A DNA stretch of 64,000 nucleotides from Brevibacterium picturae (GCF_900105045.1 NZ_LT629739.1:3844001-3908000); one strand, 5' to 3'. Positions 46,267-55,587 are shown, counted from the first letter of the stretch. Notes: generated by a model from the sequence alone, not told the origin. Program-made: numbers and translations.

Positions 46267-47793
46267 ATGAGCACGCCGGAGAGCACCTACGCCAAGCCGT
46301 TCCTGACGATCCCCGAACAGATCAGGCGGCTGCGCGGGCGAGGCATGGACTGCGGAACAGGCACTTTCGCTTCGGGCGTCCTCGAGCGCTACGGCTACTA
46401 CCGGCTGTCGGGATACTGGCACCTCCACCGAGCTCGACCCAAGCCTCCCGCGGATCGTTTCGACAAGGACGGCCGTGAGATCCGCCTGGACTCGTTCGTG
46501 CCCGGCACGAGCATGGCCCACGTGGTCGCCCTCTACGAGTTCGACCACGAGCTGCGGACCCGTCTTGGCGACATCATCAGCATGGTCGAGACATCGTTCC
46601 GGTTCCACGTCGGCCACCGACTCGGAAGGAGTGACCGGTTCGCCCATCGGCGTCCCGAGAAGCTCGGCGCGCTCCGGCCAGCGGACCCGGGCGCGCCACC
46701 CGAGCCGACCACTGCCTACCGCGAATGGCTCAAGGAGTACGAGCGTCACGAGAAGCGTGCACGGGGCGACTTCGTCGTGCATTTCCGCGAGACCTACGGT
46801 CCGCACCTGCCGATCTGGGTGGCCACGGAGGTGATGTCTTTCGGTGTCTTGAGCGGCCTCTACTACCTGATGACCCAGGCCGATCAGGAGATCCTTGCAG
46901 CGCGGTTTCACATCAGCACCGCCGACGGCAAGGGCGACCGCGGTGCTTTGAGCAACTGGCTCAATAACCTCCGGAACGTCCGGAATATCTGCGCGCACTA
47001 CGGCCGCCTGTGGAACCGCAGCTTCGACGTGGTCATCGACGCGCCGGGGCAGGCGCGCGCGGACGCGGGCGACCTCCTGGCCCCGCTCGTCGAGGAGGGC
47101 GTTAACAATCGGCTGTACGGCGTGCTGCTTATCCTGCGCCACCTGGTGCTGAGCATCGCGCCTGAACGGTCCGACGTCATCGACCTCGCCGACCTCATCG
47201 AGGCCAGGTCGAACGAGATCGGATTCTCCATGACCCAACTCGGGTTCCCCGACGACTGGCGGAGCAGCCCGACCTGGGACCGGGCCTTCTCGCTCGATCC
47301 CTCGCCCATGCTGACGGCGAGCCTGCTCGACCGCGCCAAGTGGTGGACGGCAGTCGAGACGCGAGCCGCGCTGACCCGGGCAGAGGTCGCTGGGACCGAG
47401 CATTATCGGACCCCGGAGGAGGCGGCGCGGGCGATGAAGGCGGCCCAGCGCAGCCTGCTGCGGACCTATCTCAAATACCGAGTCGTGATCGAGGTTGAGC
47501 TCGGGAAAACCAGGCACTATCCCGCTTTCCAGTTCCGCGACGGCAAGATCATCGACGCTCTCGCGGAGATCAACAAGGCGTTGGCCGCTGCTTGCGAAGA
47601 CGTGGATCCAACGCAACTCGCCGCGGCGCTGCTGGACTGGTGGCAGACGCCGCATCGTGGACTGCCGAAGGATTCGGACGGCTCGGATCAATCGCCCGTC
47701 GACTTGTTGTATTCAGTCTCCGAGCAGGACTTCGAAGCGGCGGTCGAGGAATGCGGTGCGACGAGCAGTTTCGTTGCGCCGGCGCGGAGTTAG
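46267..47793 (+). CDS. Abi_2/HEPN protein fused to an Xre/MbcA/ParS-like C-terminus
   Basis: A 508-aa protein. Residues about 10-330 are an Abi_2 (AbiD/F-like) HEPN domain: LTIPEQIRRLRGRGM, LERYGYYRLSGYW and the catalytic-type RNICAHYGRLWN (Arg239 to His244), typical of HEPN ribonucleases used in abortive infection. Residues about 365-500 look like an HTH plus the C-terminal domain of Xre/MbcA/ParS antitoxins (TRAEVAGTEHY, TRHYPAFQFRDGKIIDAL, LAAALLDWWQTPHRGL). A toxin joined to an antitoxin-like domain would control itself. ATG at 46267 is chosen for the conserved N-terminus and an upstream GAGGA. Confidence 0.75.
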   Translation: MSTPESTYAKPFLTIPEQIRRLRGRGMDCGTGTFASGVLERYGYYRLSGYWHLHRARPKPPADRFDKDGREIRLDSFVPGTSMAHVVALYEFDHELRTRLGDIISMVETSFRFHVGHRLGRSDRFAHRRPEKLGALRPADPGAPPEPTTAYREWLKEYERHEKRARGDFVVHFRETYGPHLPIWVATEVMSFGVLSGLYYLMTQADQEILAARFHISTADGKGDRGALSNWLNNLRNVRNICAHYGRLWNRSFDVVIDAPGQARADAGDLLAPLVEEGVNNRLYGVLLILRHLVLSIAPERSDVIDLADLIEARSNEIGFSMTQLGFPDDWRSSPTWDRAFSLDPSPMLTASLLDRAKWWTAVETRAALTRAEVAGTEHYRTPEEAARAMKAAQRSLLRTYLKYRVVIEVELGKTRHYPAFQFRDGKIIDALAEINKALAAACEDVDPTQLAAALLDWWQTPHRGLPKDSDGSDQSPVDLLYSVSEQDFEAAVEECGATSSFVAPARS

Positions 47794-47939
47794 CTCCTGG
47801 GGCATGTCCTGGAGGCATTGAAACGCGAGATCGACTGGGCGATGTGCAAGACGGGCACTGGATCGGCTCCAGGGACTAGCCGATGTTGAGCGCGGTGAGC
47901 TGCTCCGGGGTGCCGGTGACGACCTGCCGGTGGGGGTGT

Positions 47940-48225
47940 GTTTGCCAGCCATATGGCCGGCCTCGACGTGCCCGGCAGGCGCGCGGTCGTGTTCAGCGGC
48001 GCTACCCGGAACTCGCTCGTCGTGCCCCCGCTTGTCCTCGCCCTGCCCGCCGCGTTCGACCTCGCTCCGCTGGTTGTGGTCACCCCGACCCTCGTCGAGC
48101 TCGTCGCCATGGTCGTGTTCGTCCGCCTCGTGCAGCGACTTGTAGCGCAGAAGCAGTACCGACCAGCCGTTGTCGGCGTGCCTCTCGTAGACATCTCGCA
48201 AACGAGACCGGAGGTGATCTGCTAG
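47940..48225 (+). pseudogene. C-terminal fragment of a BASS-type arsenic resistance transporter
   Basis: The frame MAGLDVPGRRAVVFSGATRN, then SLVVPPLVLALP and TPTLVELVAMVVFVRLVQRL, matches the last membrane segments of bile-acid/arsenite symporter family proteins. The first about 230 residues are missing and no start or ribosome site exists. Immediately to the left, the minus strand reads RQVVTGTPEQLTALNIG ending at 47876, the tail of another unidentified gene, so this is a junction of fragments. Confidence 0.55.
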
Positions 48226-48754
48226 TGACCGCGGACGTCCAGGTTCCAGCATGTGTCTCGCTCATTTGCGTTCGGAGAGATGGATGACTCCTTAGGCACT
48301 CATGGGTAAATTGTAGTGCGATAATGGCACAGCCATTGACTCCTTGTGCTAAAGTAGCAGTGGTTCGCCTTTAACCTAAACATGTGTACTCCGCCGGGTC
48401 ACCGCCCTAAAATGTCTAGGTGGTGTTCCGAACTCCAGGCCCCGCGTTTGGCCTGGTCAGCCCCGTTTCTGAGCCTGGTTGCGAGTACCGACGAAGACCC
48501 GCATCCGCTCGATATGTGCCGAGGTCGGTGACCCAGTGGGGCGCTCGGGGAGAATGGAGCCATGGAACGACGGATCGACTAGGCATCGAGGCTCCTCCTT
48601 GGCCCCGGCTGAGGGAAATCCCCCAAGTGCGCATCGTGGAGAGGTGTGGGGGACGTAGTGATGTCAGAGCAACACGGGCCTCTCCGAGTCGTCGTCTGCG
48701 AAGTGTGGACGACGAGGCAGCGATGCGATCGAGCCCGGTCCATTGCGGCTCGGC
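48226..48754. other. Stretch without a supported gene
   Basis: About 530 bases between the transporter fragment and the next regulator. A plus-strand frame at 48420-48896 is Arg/Ser/Cys-rich, overlaps the regulator gene and has no domain, so it is not called. The first 200 bases are visibly AT-richer. Nothing else is recognised. Confidence 0.5.
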
Positions 48755-49684
48755 TCAGGGGCTCTGCTCGTCGGCCTGCTGCGTGGGAACCGTGGAGTCG
48801 TCCGCGGGTGCGCCGGACCTTGCTGCGCTCGGTGCCGCCCAGCTCGCCAGGAGCTTGAGGTTCGCCTCGTGCTGTGAGCCGGGCTCGGCAGTGTAGAAAG
48901 ACAGGTCGTGCCAGGCCCGCTTCGCGGTCGGGAGGTCTACGGACTGGTAGGTGAGCTCGATCTCGCCGATCTCGGGATGCTGCAGACGCTTGGTGCCCTC
49001 GTGGCGGATGCGGATGTCGTGGGAGGCCCAGTAGGCGCTAAACTCCTCGCTCGCGGTGGACAGTTCGCCGATCAGTTCGCGCAGAGTCTTGTCGTAGGGC
49101 TCGCGGCCGGCCTCGGCGCGCAGCAGCGCCACGGTGGCCGCGGCTCCTGATTCCCAGTCGACGAAGAAGTCCTTGGAGGACTCGTCGAGGAAGTGGTACC
49201 GGGCGAAGTTCGGCTTGCCGTGCGCCGCGGCGGTGGGGCTTTCGAACATGGGGGCGTGCAGGGCGCGGCCGAGCGCGTTGGAGCCGATGACGTCGAGGCG
49301 TCCGTTGCGCACGAACGCCGCCGACATGGTGATCGAGTCGAGCATCCACTGCACCTGCGGAGCGACCGGGACCTCCCGGCGGCGGGCAGCCTTGCGACGG
49401 GCGGGCTTGGCGGCGCGGGCGAGGTCGTTCAGGTAGGTGCGTTCGTCGTCGTCGAGCCGCAGTGCTTCGGCGACGGCATCGAGGACGTCCTCGGAGACCT
49501 CGCCGATGTGGCCCTTCTCCAGTCGGGTGTACCACTCGGTGCTCACTCCGGCGAGGACGGCGACCTCTTCGCGGCGCAGTCCGGGGACGCGGCGGCGGGC
49601 GCTGGTGGGCAGCCCGACCATGTCAGGGGTCAGCTTCGCGCGCCGGCTGGCGAGGAAGCCCTTGATGTCGTCGCGGTTGTCCAT
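48755..49684 (-). CDS. XRE regulator with MmyB-like ligand domain (module A)
   Basis: A 309-aa transcriptional regulator. The N-terminal HTH (RRRVPGLRREEVAVLAGVS then TEWYTRLEKGHIG) is of the XRE type. The C-terminal about 200 residues are the MmyB-like ligand-binding domain. ATG at 49684 is chosen because the HTH domain starts there. It is divergent from the MFS gene (137-base gap) and paralogous to the regulator at 55969-56844. Such regulators usually control the divergent transporter or redox genes. Confidence 0.88.
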   Translation of the reverse strand: MDNRDDIKGFLASRRAKLTPDMVGLPTSARRRVPGLRREEVAVLAGVSTEWYTRLEKGHIGEVSEDVLDAVAEALRLDDDERTYLNDLARAAKPARRKAARRREVPVAPQVQWMLDSITMSAAFVRNGRLDVIGSNALGRALHAPMFESPTAAAHGKPNFARYHFLDESSKDFFVDWESGAAATVALLRAEAGREPYDKTLRELIGELSTASEEFSAYWASHDIRIRHEGTKRLQHPEIGEIELTYQSVDLPTAKRAWHDLSFYTAEPGSQHEANLKLLASWAAPSAARSGAPADDSTVPTQQADEQSP

Positions 49685-49820
49685 GGTCCAAGCATAGAAG
49701 CGATCCCTCGCGCGAAGGGGGTCGATCTTCTCCCCCCTATGAACTCGACCTTCCCCGCCTGCGCGATCAGCGATCAAATGGATAACGACCGAACATCGTC
49801 CATTCGTCTATGAGGTATCC

Positions 49821-51065
49821 ATGCAGAACGAAGCCCCCACGGCTTCCGCCCCGACGCAGCCCGCGACCGGCGGAGCTACGCCCAAAAACCGTCTTCCACT
49901 CGTCGTCTACGTCCTGGCGCTGGGCACGTTCCTGATGCTCACCACCGAGTTCGTCGTCGCGGGCATCCTGCCCGAGATCTCGAGCGACCTGGGCATCTCG
50001 CTCGGCCAGGCCGGGTCGCTGATCACGGTGTTCGCCATCGGCATGGTCATCGGCGCACCGCTGCTGGGAATGCTAACGATGCGGCTGTCGAAGAAGCTCA
50101 CGCTCCTCATCGCCCTCGTCGTGTTCGTCGCCGGGCACGTGGTCGTCGCGCTCGGCTCGGACCTCACGATCCTCACGACCGCGCGCTTCGTCACCGCCCT
50201 GGCAACGGGCGCATTCTGGGCTGTCTCCGCGGTCGTTGCCTCGAACGTCGTGGGCTCCTCGTTGAAATCCTCCGCCGTGGGAGTCGTGGCCGCGGGCGGT
50301 TCGCTGGCCACAGTGCTGGGCGTGCCGATCGGCGCGTTCCTCGCCCAGCACGTGGGCTGGCGGGGCACCTTCTGGGCGCTCGGGATCGCCGCGGCCATCG
50401 CCGTGGTGTTCATCGCGCGGCTGGTCCCCGCGGACGAGGCCCATCCGCAGGGGTCATCAGCGCTCTCCGGGCTCGCGGATCTCCGTTCACCGCGTCTCTG
50501 GCTCGTCCTGGCCGCGTGCCTGACGACGACCGGCGGCGTGCTCGCCGCGTACTCGTTCATCGCGCCGATCCTCACCGACCAGGCCGGTGTGTCTGTTGGA
50601 CTCGTTCCACTGGTGCTCGCGGGTTTCGGCATCTGCTCTTTCCTCGGCACCCTGCTCGGAGGCCGGCTGGGCGACAAGCATGCACACGTGGTGACGATCG
50701 TGACCCCCGTCGCGACGACGCTCGTGCTGCTCGCGATGGCCCTGCTGACTGGATCGACCTGGACCACCGTCGTGCTCGTGGTGCTGCTGGGCGCATTCGG
50801 GCTCAGCGCCAACAGCGTGCTCATCCACCTCGCCGTCGGCTACGCCGGCCGAGCGGCCACTCTCGGATCAGGGCTCGCAGTCGCGGCGTTCAACGCCGGT
50901 ACCGCCATCGGCACCACCATTGCCGGAGCCACCCTCACCACGTCACTGGGCCTGACCGGCCCGGCAGTGGTGGGTACGGTGATCGTCGCACTGACCGTGA
51001 TCCCCGCATCGATTCTCATGGTCATTACTCGCCGGCGAATCGTCGAGCCGAACTCATCCCTCTGA
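49821..51065 (+). CDS. MFS exporter, DHA1 type (module A)
   Basis: A 414-aa twelve-segment drug:proton antiporter. The first segments (LGTFLMLTTEFVVAGILPEI) and the motif-C-like region GWRGTFWALG match AraJ/Cmr-type exporters. GAGG precedes the ATG at 49821. It is the first gene of the plus-strand module A and is paralogous to the MFS gene at 60012-61217. The substrate is unknown; the redox neighbours suggest a reactive aromatic, quinone or similar compound. Confidence 0.9.
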   Translation: MQNEAPTASAPTQPATGGATPKNRLPLVVYVLALGTFLMLTTEFVVAGILPEISSDLGISLGQAGSLITVFAIGMVIGAPLLGMLTMRLSKKLTLLIALVVFVAGHVVVALGSDLTILTTARFVTALATGAFWAVSAVVASNVVGSSLKSSAVGVVAAGGSLATVLGVPIGAFLAQHVGWRGTFWALGIAAAIAVVFIARLVPADEAHPQGSSALSGLADLRSPRLWLVLAACLTTTGGVLAAYSFIAPILTDQAGVSVGLVPLVLAGFGICSFLGTLLGGRLGDKHAHVVTIVTPVATTLVLLAMALLTGSTWTTVVLVVLLGAFGLSANSVLIHLAVGYAGRAATLGSGLAVAAFNAGTAIGTTIAGATLTTSLGLTGPAVVGTVIVALTVIPASILMVITRRRIVEPNSSL

Positions 51066-51099
51066 CCACTCGACATCAACCCACGAAGGAGAACACACC

Positions 51100-52143
51100 A
51101 TGCGCGCAACACTCATGTACCAAGCAGGCGACGTCCGGATCGAGGACGTCCCCGACTCGGTGATCAGGAACCCGACCGATGCCCTGGTGCGGGTCACCGC
51201 GTCCTGCATCTGCGGGTCCGACCTGCACCCCTACCACCAGATGACCGCCGAGGACGGCCCTGCGAGAATGGGCCACGAGCTCATCGGCGTCATCGAGGAG
51301 GTCGGCGCAGACGTCACCACCCTGAAGAAGGGGGATCTGGTCGTCTCGCCGTTCGCGATCTCGGACAACGTGTGTGAGTTCTGCCGCGAGAACCTCCAGA
51401 CGTCCTGCACCCACCACGAGGCGACGTTCCTCGACGGCATCGCCGATGAGGGTGGCCAGGCCGAGGCGATCCGGGTGCCGTTGGCCGACGGCACTCTGGT
51501 GAAGCTGCCCGTCGCGCCGGACTCGGCACTGATCCCGTCGCTGCTGACCCTGGCCGATGTGTTCGGCACCGGCTACCACGCCGCAAAGATGGCCGGCATC
51601 AAGCCCGGCCAGCGCGTGACCGTAATCGGCGACGGCGCGGTCGGACTGATGGCCGTCCTGTCGGCCAAGCGCCTCGGCGCGGAACAGATCGTCCTCATGG
51701 GCCGCCACGAGGTCCGCACCTACCTCGGGCGCGAGTTCGGGGCGACCGACGTCGTTGCCGAGCGCGGCAAGGAGGGCATCGCCAAGGTCCGCGATCTCAC
51801 CGGCGGCCACGGCTCCCATGCCGTGCTCGAGGCCGTCGGGCACATGCCCGCCTACGAGCAGGCTCTCGGCGTCGTCCGCCCCGGCGGCGTGATCAGCCGC
51901 GTCGGGGTGCCGCAATACGACGATGCCCCGGTCGGGTTTACCAGTCTGTTCGGCGGCAACATCCGTCTCGCCGGTGGACCTGCCCCGGTCCGCGCCTACA
52001 TCGAGGAGCTCATGCCCGACATCCTCGACGGCACAATCGAGCCCGGCAAAGTCTTTGACACCATGACGGATCTGGCCGGCGTCCCCGCCGGATACCGCGA
52101 CATGGACGAGCGCAAGAGCCTCAAGGTCCTCGTCCGCCCGTAA
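51100..52143 (+). CDS. Zinc-dependent alcohol dehydrogenase (module A)
   Basis: A 347-aa medium-chain dehydrogenase. The N-terminal GroES-like fold has CICGSDLHPYHQ with the catalytic-zinc Cys and GHELIGVIEEVG; structural-zinc Cys are reduced to CEFCRENLQTSC. The Rossmann loop is GDGAVGLMAVL. AAGGAG lies before the ATG at 51100. It is paralogous to the dehydrogenase at 58296-59318 and lies in the same transcription unit as the MFS gene. Confidence 0.92.
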   Translation: MRATLMYQAGDVRIEDVPDSVIRNPTDALVRVTASCICGSDLHPYHQMTAEDGPARMGHELIGVIEEVGADVTTLKKGDLVVSPFAISDNVCEFCRENLQTSCTHHEATFLDGIADEGGQAEAIRVPLADGTLVKLPVAPDSALIPSLLTLADVFGTGYHAAKMAGIKPGQRVTVIGDGAVGLMAVLSAKRLGAEQIVLMGRHEVRTYLGREFGATDVVAERGKEGIAKVRDLTGGHGSHAVLEAVGHMPAYEQALGVVRPGGVISRVGVPQYDDAPVGFTSLFGGNIRLAGGPAPVRAYIEELMPDILDGTIEPGKVFDTMTDLAGVPAGYRDMDERKSLKVLVRP

Positions 52144-52212
52144 ACCGGACGCGGCGGACTGGAACGTTGCCGTCCGCCGCGCCAGTCCGTCCACCTCTGA
52201 TCTGGAGTACCT

Positions 52213-53196
52213 ATAAGCATCACTGCCACCGGGATCGTCGTCGACCGCACCGGAGGTCCTGACGTCCTCGCCGTCCAAGACATCACACTGCCCGCTCCCG
52301 CGGCAGGCGAAGCACTGATCCGGCACGAGATGATCGGGGTCAATTTCACCGACGTCTACCAGCGCCGAGGCTTCGACCCCGTGCCCGTGCCCTTCGTGCC
52401 GGGCATGGAGGCCGCCGGCGTCGTCGAGGCCGTCGGCTCGGACGTGACCGCGGTGAAGCGCGGCGACCGGGTCGCATACGCCCGCTGGCGCGGCTCCTAT
52501 GCCGAGGCCGCTGTCGTCCCGGTCGGCAGTCTGATCCCGCTTCCCGACGACGTCTCGTTCGAGCAGGGCGCGGCGTTCGGTATGCAGGGCGTCACCGCCC
52601 AGTACCTCATCACCGAGTTCTGCCTGCCCACCCGTAAAGACACCGTTCTCGTGCACGCCGCGGCCGGGGGAGTGGGTCTCATGCTCGTGCAGTTCGCGAA
52701 GCACTTCGGCGCACGCGTCATCGGCACGGTCTCCTCTGCGACGAAGGCAGAGGCGGCGCGCGAGGCCGGCGCGGACGAGGTCATCGACTACACCAGGCGC
52801 GACTTCGCCGACGAGGTGCTGCACCTGACCGACGGGCACGGGGTCGACCTCATCGTCGACGGCGTCGGGAAGGCGACTTTCGACGGAGATCTCCGCGCGG
52901 TTGCCACGCGTGGGAACATCGTCGTCTTCGGAGCCGCCTCCGGCCCGGCCGAGCCGTTCGGTCCCGGTGACCTTATCAGTCGCTCCCGCACCGTCTTCGG
53001 CGGCGATGTCGCTGACGGCATCGGCACTCACGAGGAGCTGCTCGCCCGCGCCGGTGATGTCCTCGATGGTATCGAACAGGGTTGGCTGACCTCGCGGATC
53101 CACACCACCCTGCCGCTGACCGAGGCGGCCGAGGCGCACCGTGTGCTGGAGAGTCGCGAGAGCATCGGCAAGATCCTGCTGTCTCCCGGGGCCTGA
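52213..53196 (+). CDS. Quinone oxidoreductase-like enzyme with a non-standard ATA start
   Basis: A 327-aa zeta-crystallin/NADPH:quinone reductase type protein. It starts with SITATGIVVDRTGGPDVL and has HAAAGGVGLMLVQFAKHFG as Rossmann loop. The expected start codon is ATA at 52213, 7 bases after CTGGAG; the first in-frame ATG is at 52330, which would remove 39 conserved residues. An in-frame TGA lies 4 codons upstream of the ATA. Either the gene uses ATA weakly or it is newly inactivated. It lies between the alcohol dehydrogenase and the SDR gene. Confidence 0.75.
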   Translation: MSITATGIVVDRTGGPDVLAVQDITLPAPAAGEALIRHEMIGVNFTDVYQRRGFDPVPVPFVPGMEAAGVVEAVGSDVTAVKRGDRVAYARWRGSYAEAAVVPVGSLIPLPDDVSFEQGAAFGMQGVTAQYLITEFCLPTRKDTVLVHAAAGGVGLMLVQFAKHFGARVIGTVSSATKAEAAREAGADEVIDYTRRDFADEVLHLTDGHGVDLIVDGVGKATFDGDLRAVATRGNIVVFGAASGPAEPFGPGDLISRSRTVFGGDVADGIGTHEELLARAGDVLDGIEQGWLTSRIHTTLPLTEAAEAHRVLESRESIGKILLSPGA

Positions 53197-53305
53197 GGTG
53201 TACCCACAGGGCCTCCTGCCCGTGCCGGACGCTTCTTAGAGTGGAGACCACATCCGGGCGGGAGCCCGCCATTGCTGAAGAATCTTCACCGAACAAAGGA
53301 CGATC

Positions 53306-53971
53306 ATGACCACCATCGCCATCATCGGAGCCGGGGCCGGACTCGGCCAGGCCACCGCACGCCGCTTCGGCCGAGAAGGATTTGCCGTCGCGCTCATCTC
53401 CCGCACTCAGGCCAACGTCGACACGCTCGCCGCTGAGCTGACCGACGAGGATATCACCGCCCGCGGCTACGCGGCGAACGTCCGCGAGCCGCAGGCGCTG
53501 CGGGCCGCCCTCGACGCCGCGGCCGCGGAGCTGGGCCCGATCGAGGTCTTGCAGTACAGTCCGGTCCCGGCGGAGGAGTTTATGAAGCCGGTGCTCGAGA
53601 CCACCGCCGAGGATCTCGTCGGCCCCGTCGAGCAGTCCGTGTACGGGCCCGTCACTGCAGTGCAGCACGTTCTGCCCGGTCTGCGGGAGCTGGGCCGCGG
53701 GACGATCCTGTTCATCAACGGGTCCAGCGCCGTGCGCCCGAGTGGCGGCGTGGCCGGCACCTCGGTCGCCTTCGCCGGTGAGTCTGCCTATGGGCAGATG
53801 CTCCACGACGCCCTCGCGGACGACGGCATCCACGTCGCGCAGCTGATCATCCCGCGCGGCATCGGCGGCGGCGAGCCCGACCACGAGCCCGAAGCTTTGG
53901 CCGATCGCATCTGGTCTCTGCACCGCGACCGCGGCGAGTTCCACACCTTTGTTGGTGATGGGACCGCATGA
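53306..53971 (+). CDS. Short-chain dehydrogenase-fold protein
   Basis: A 221-aa SDR-type protein with the glycine-rich loop IGAGAGLGQATARRFG and a typical beta-alpha pattern. The catalytic Tyr-x-x-x-Lys is not seen: the region around residues 145-170 reads VAFAGESAYGQMLHDAL, so it may be a non-enzymatic or altered member. AAAGGA lies upstream of the ATG. It is part of the plus-strand module A. Confidence 0.8.
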   Translation: MTTIAIIGAGAGLGQATARRFGREGFAVALISRTQANVDTLAAELTDEDITARGYAANVREPQALRAALDAAAAELGPIEVLQYSPVPAEEFMKPVLETTAEDLVGPVEQSVYGPVTAVQHVLPGLRELGRGTILFINGSSAVRPSGGVAGTSVAFAGESAYGQMLHDALADDGIHVAQLIIPRGIGGGEPDHEPEALADRIWSLHRDRGEFHTFVGDGTA

Positions 53972-53987
53972 CCGGCAGGAGCATTTC

Positions 53988-54714
53988 ATGTCGCGCATCC
54001 TGATCACTGGGTCCACCGACGGCGTGGGCCGGGCCACCGCCGCGTCACTGCTCGACGACGGACACGACGTCGTCGTCCATGCACGAAACCCTGAGCGCCG
54101 TCGAAGATTTGACCTCCCGGGGCGCTGTGAGCGTTGTCGGCGACCTCGCGCACCTCGACGAGGTGCAGGCCATCGCCGAGCAGGCGAACCGGCTCGGACC
54201 CATCGACGCCGTCATCCACAACGCCGGGGTCATCGACGGCCCCGGGCTGCTGCCGGTCAACGTCATCGCGCCTTATGTGCTCACCGCGCTCATCTCGGCG
54301 ACGCGGCTGGTCTACCTCTCCAGCAGCATGCACCACGGCGGAAGCGCCGACATCACGGGAGCGGACTGGGGCGGTTCCCGGAAGACGGCATCGTATTCAG
54401 ACAGCAAGCTCTACGTCACGACCTTGATGGATACCGTTGCGCGACGGCGGCCCGACGTGCTCTCGAACGCCGTCGACCCTGGCTGGGTGCCGACGAGGAT
54501 GGGCGGTCCGTGGGCGAGCGATGACCTCGCACTCGCCCACGTCACCCAGGCGTGGCTCGTCACCACAGAGGATCGCGAGGCTCTCGTCTCCGGCCGCTAC
54601 TGGCACCACCAGCGCACCGTGCAGCCGCATCCGGGGGTGCGGGACGAGCTGTTCCAGGACGAGTTGCTCGCAGCTCTGGTCGAGTACACCGGCGTCGACC
54701 TGCCGCGTCCCTGA
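53988..54714 (+). pseudogene. Frameshifted short-chain dehydrogenase
   Basis: The gene starts MSRILITGSTDGVGRATA (ATG 53988, AGGAG upstream) and continues in a second frame as LSAVEDLTSRGAVSVVGDL, with a catalytic YSDSK (Tyr-x-x-x-Lys) and an SDR C-terminus ending at 54714. The switch is near 54090-54105. There CTGAGCGC occurs once; a second tandem copy would restore the frame, so loss of one 8-base repeat unit is the likely cause. Confidence 0.75.
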
Positions 54715-54748
54715 CCCCTGACCGCCCGAACTCGAGGAGAACGCGCTC

Positions 54749-55063
54749 ATGACCGTCACCTACTTCACCGGCGAGACAGCCTTCGTGACCGGCGGCAGTG
54801 CCGGAATGGGCGCGGCCACCGTCCGCGCTTTCGCCGAAGCTGGTGCGAACGTCGCCATCGTCGACCTTGACGGGGACCCGGCCCAGAAGCTGGCCGATGA
54901 CCTCGCGGCCAAGTGCCTGAAGGCGCTGGCGGTGCAGTGCGATGTCACCGATGACGACCCGGTCGCGGCGGCAACCGTCGCGTGGACTGGTGGGACATTC
55001 GAGCGGGGTCAAGTTTGCCGTCAGACAGGCGCGGGGGCGAGCCGGTATCCTGAAGTTCTATGA
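54749..55063 (+). pseudogene. Truncated SDR gene (N-terminal part only)
   Basis: The first about 75 codons are a normal SDR start (VTGGSAGMGAATVRAFAEAG and VAIVDLDGD). After about 54975 the frame continues in unrelated sequence (WTGGTFERGQVCRQTG) to a stop at 55063. The normal 250-residue length is missing, so a deletion or rearrangement joined it to the next gene's upstream region. AGGAG precedes the ATG. Confidence 0.7.
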
Positions 55064-55560
55064 CTGACGAAACGCCGCTCGTCCGTTCCGTCGCTCGCCT
55101 GACCGGGGCTGCTGCTTTGGCGCTCGTTCATTCCGCAGAGCGGGCGGCGATGGAGCAGTGCCTCCAGGTTGCGGTCGCGATCGTCGGGGACGCCGGCCAG
55201 GAACTCGCGACCTACTGCATGGACGGGACCGGGCCACAGGCACTAGGGGTGGCTAGGAAGAAGGCTTATTCCGCGATCGCTTATCGGATGCCGACCGATG
55301 AGTTCCACGAGCAGACCCATGAGCGGTTCGGTGCCGACGGGGCAGCGATGATCACGGCTGCTGTGGAGGGGACGATGCTGCTCGGTGGCGGCGAACCTGT
55401 CGTGGTCGACGGCTACGTCGTCGGTGCTGTCGGCGTCAGCGGAGGCCGAGGCGAGCAGGATAGGGCGATCGCCGGCGCGGCGATTTCCGAGGTCGTCGGG
55501 TCCTCTTCTGCTCCGGCCGAGGGCTCCTCGGCTGAGAGGGCCGCACCGCGGTTGCAGTGA
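55060..55560 (+). CDS. GlcG/HbpS-like haem-binding family protein
   Basis: A 166-aa protein of the GlcG/HbpS family, which includes haem-degrading and extracellular haem-sensing proteins in actinobacteria. Typical stretches are VAIVGDAGQELATYCMDGTG, KKAYSAIAYRMPT and VDGYVVGAVGVSGG. No signal peptide is visible. ATG at 55060 overlaps the truncated SDR frame. A TATCCT box at 55046-55051 could make a leaderless transcript. Confidence 0.75.
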   Translation: MTDETPLVRSVARLTGAAALALVHSAERAAMEQCLQVAVAIVGDAGQELATYCMDGTGPQALGVARKKAYSAIAYRMPTDEFHEQTHERFGADGAAMITAAVEGTMLLGGGEPVVVDGYVVGAVGVSGGRGEQDRAIAGAAISEVVGSSSAPAEGSSAERAAPRLQ

Positions 55561-55587
55561 CGGCGCTGCCGGTGCACCGTCGAGGGT

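Noticed and set aside
46204-47691. Minus-strand frame of 495 codons opposite the Abi fusion
   Set aside because: No domain is seen, while the plus strand has clear Abi_2 motifs and a ribosome site.
48420-48896. A 158-aa plus-strand gene upstream of the module A regulator
   Set aside because: Arg/Ser/Cys-rich composition, overlap with the regulator gene and lack of a domain or ribosome site argue against it.
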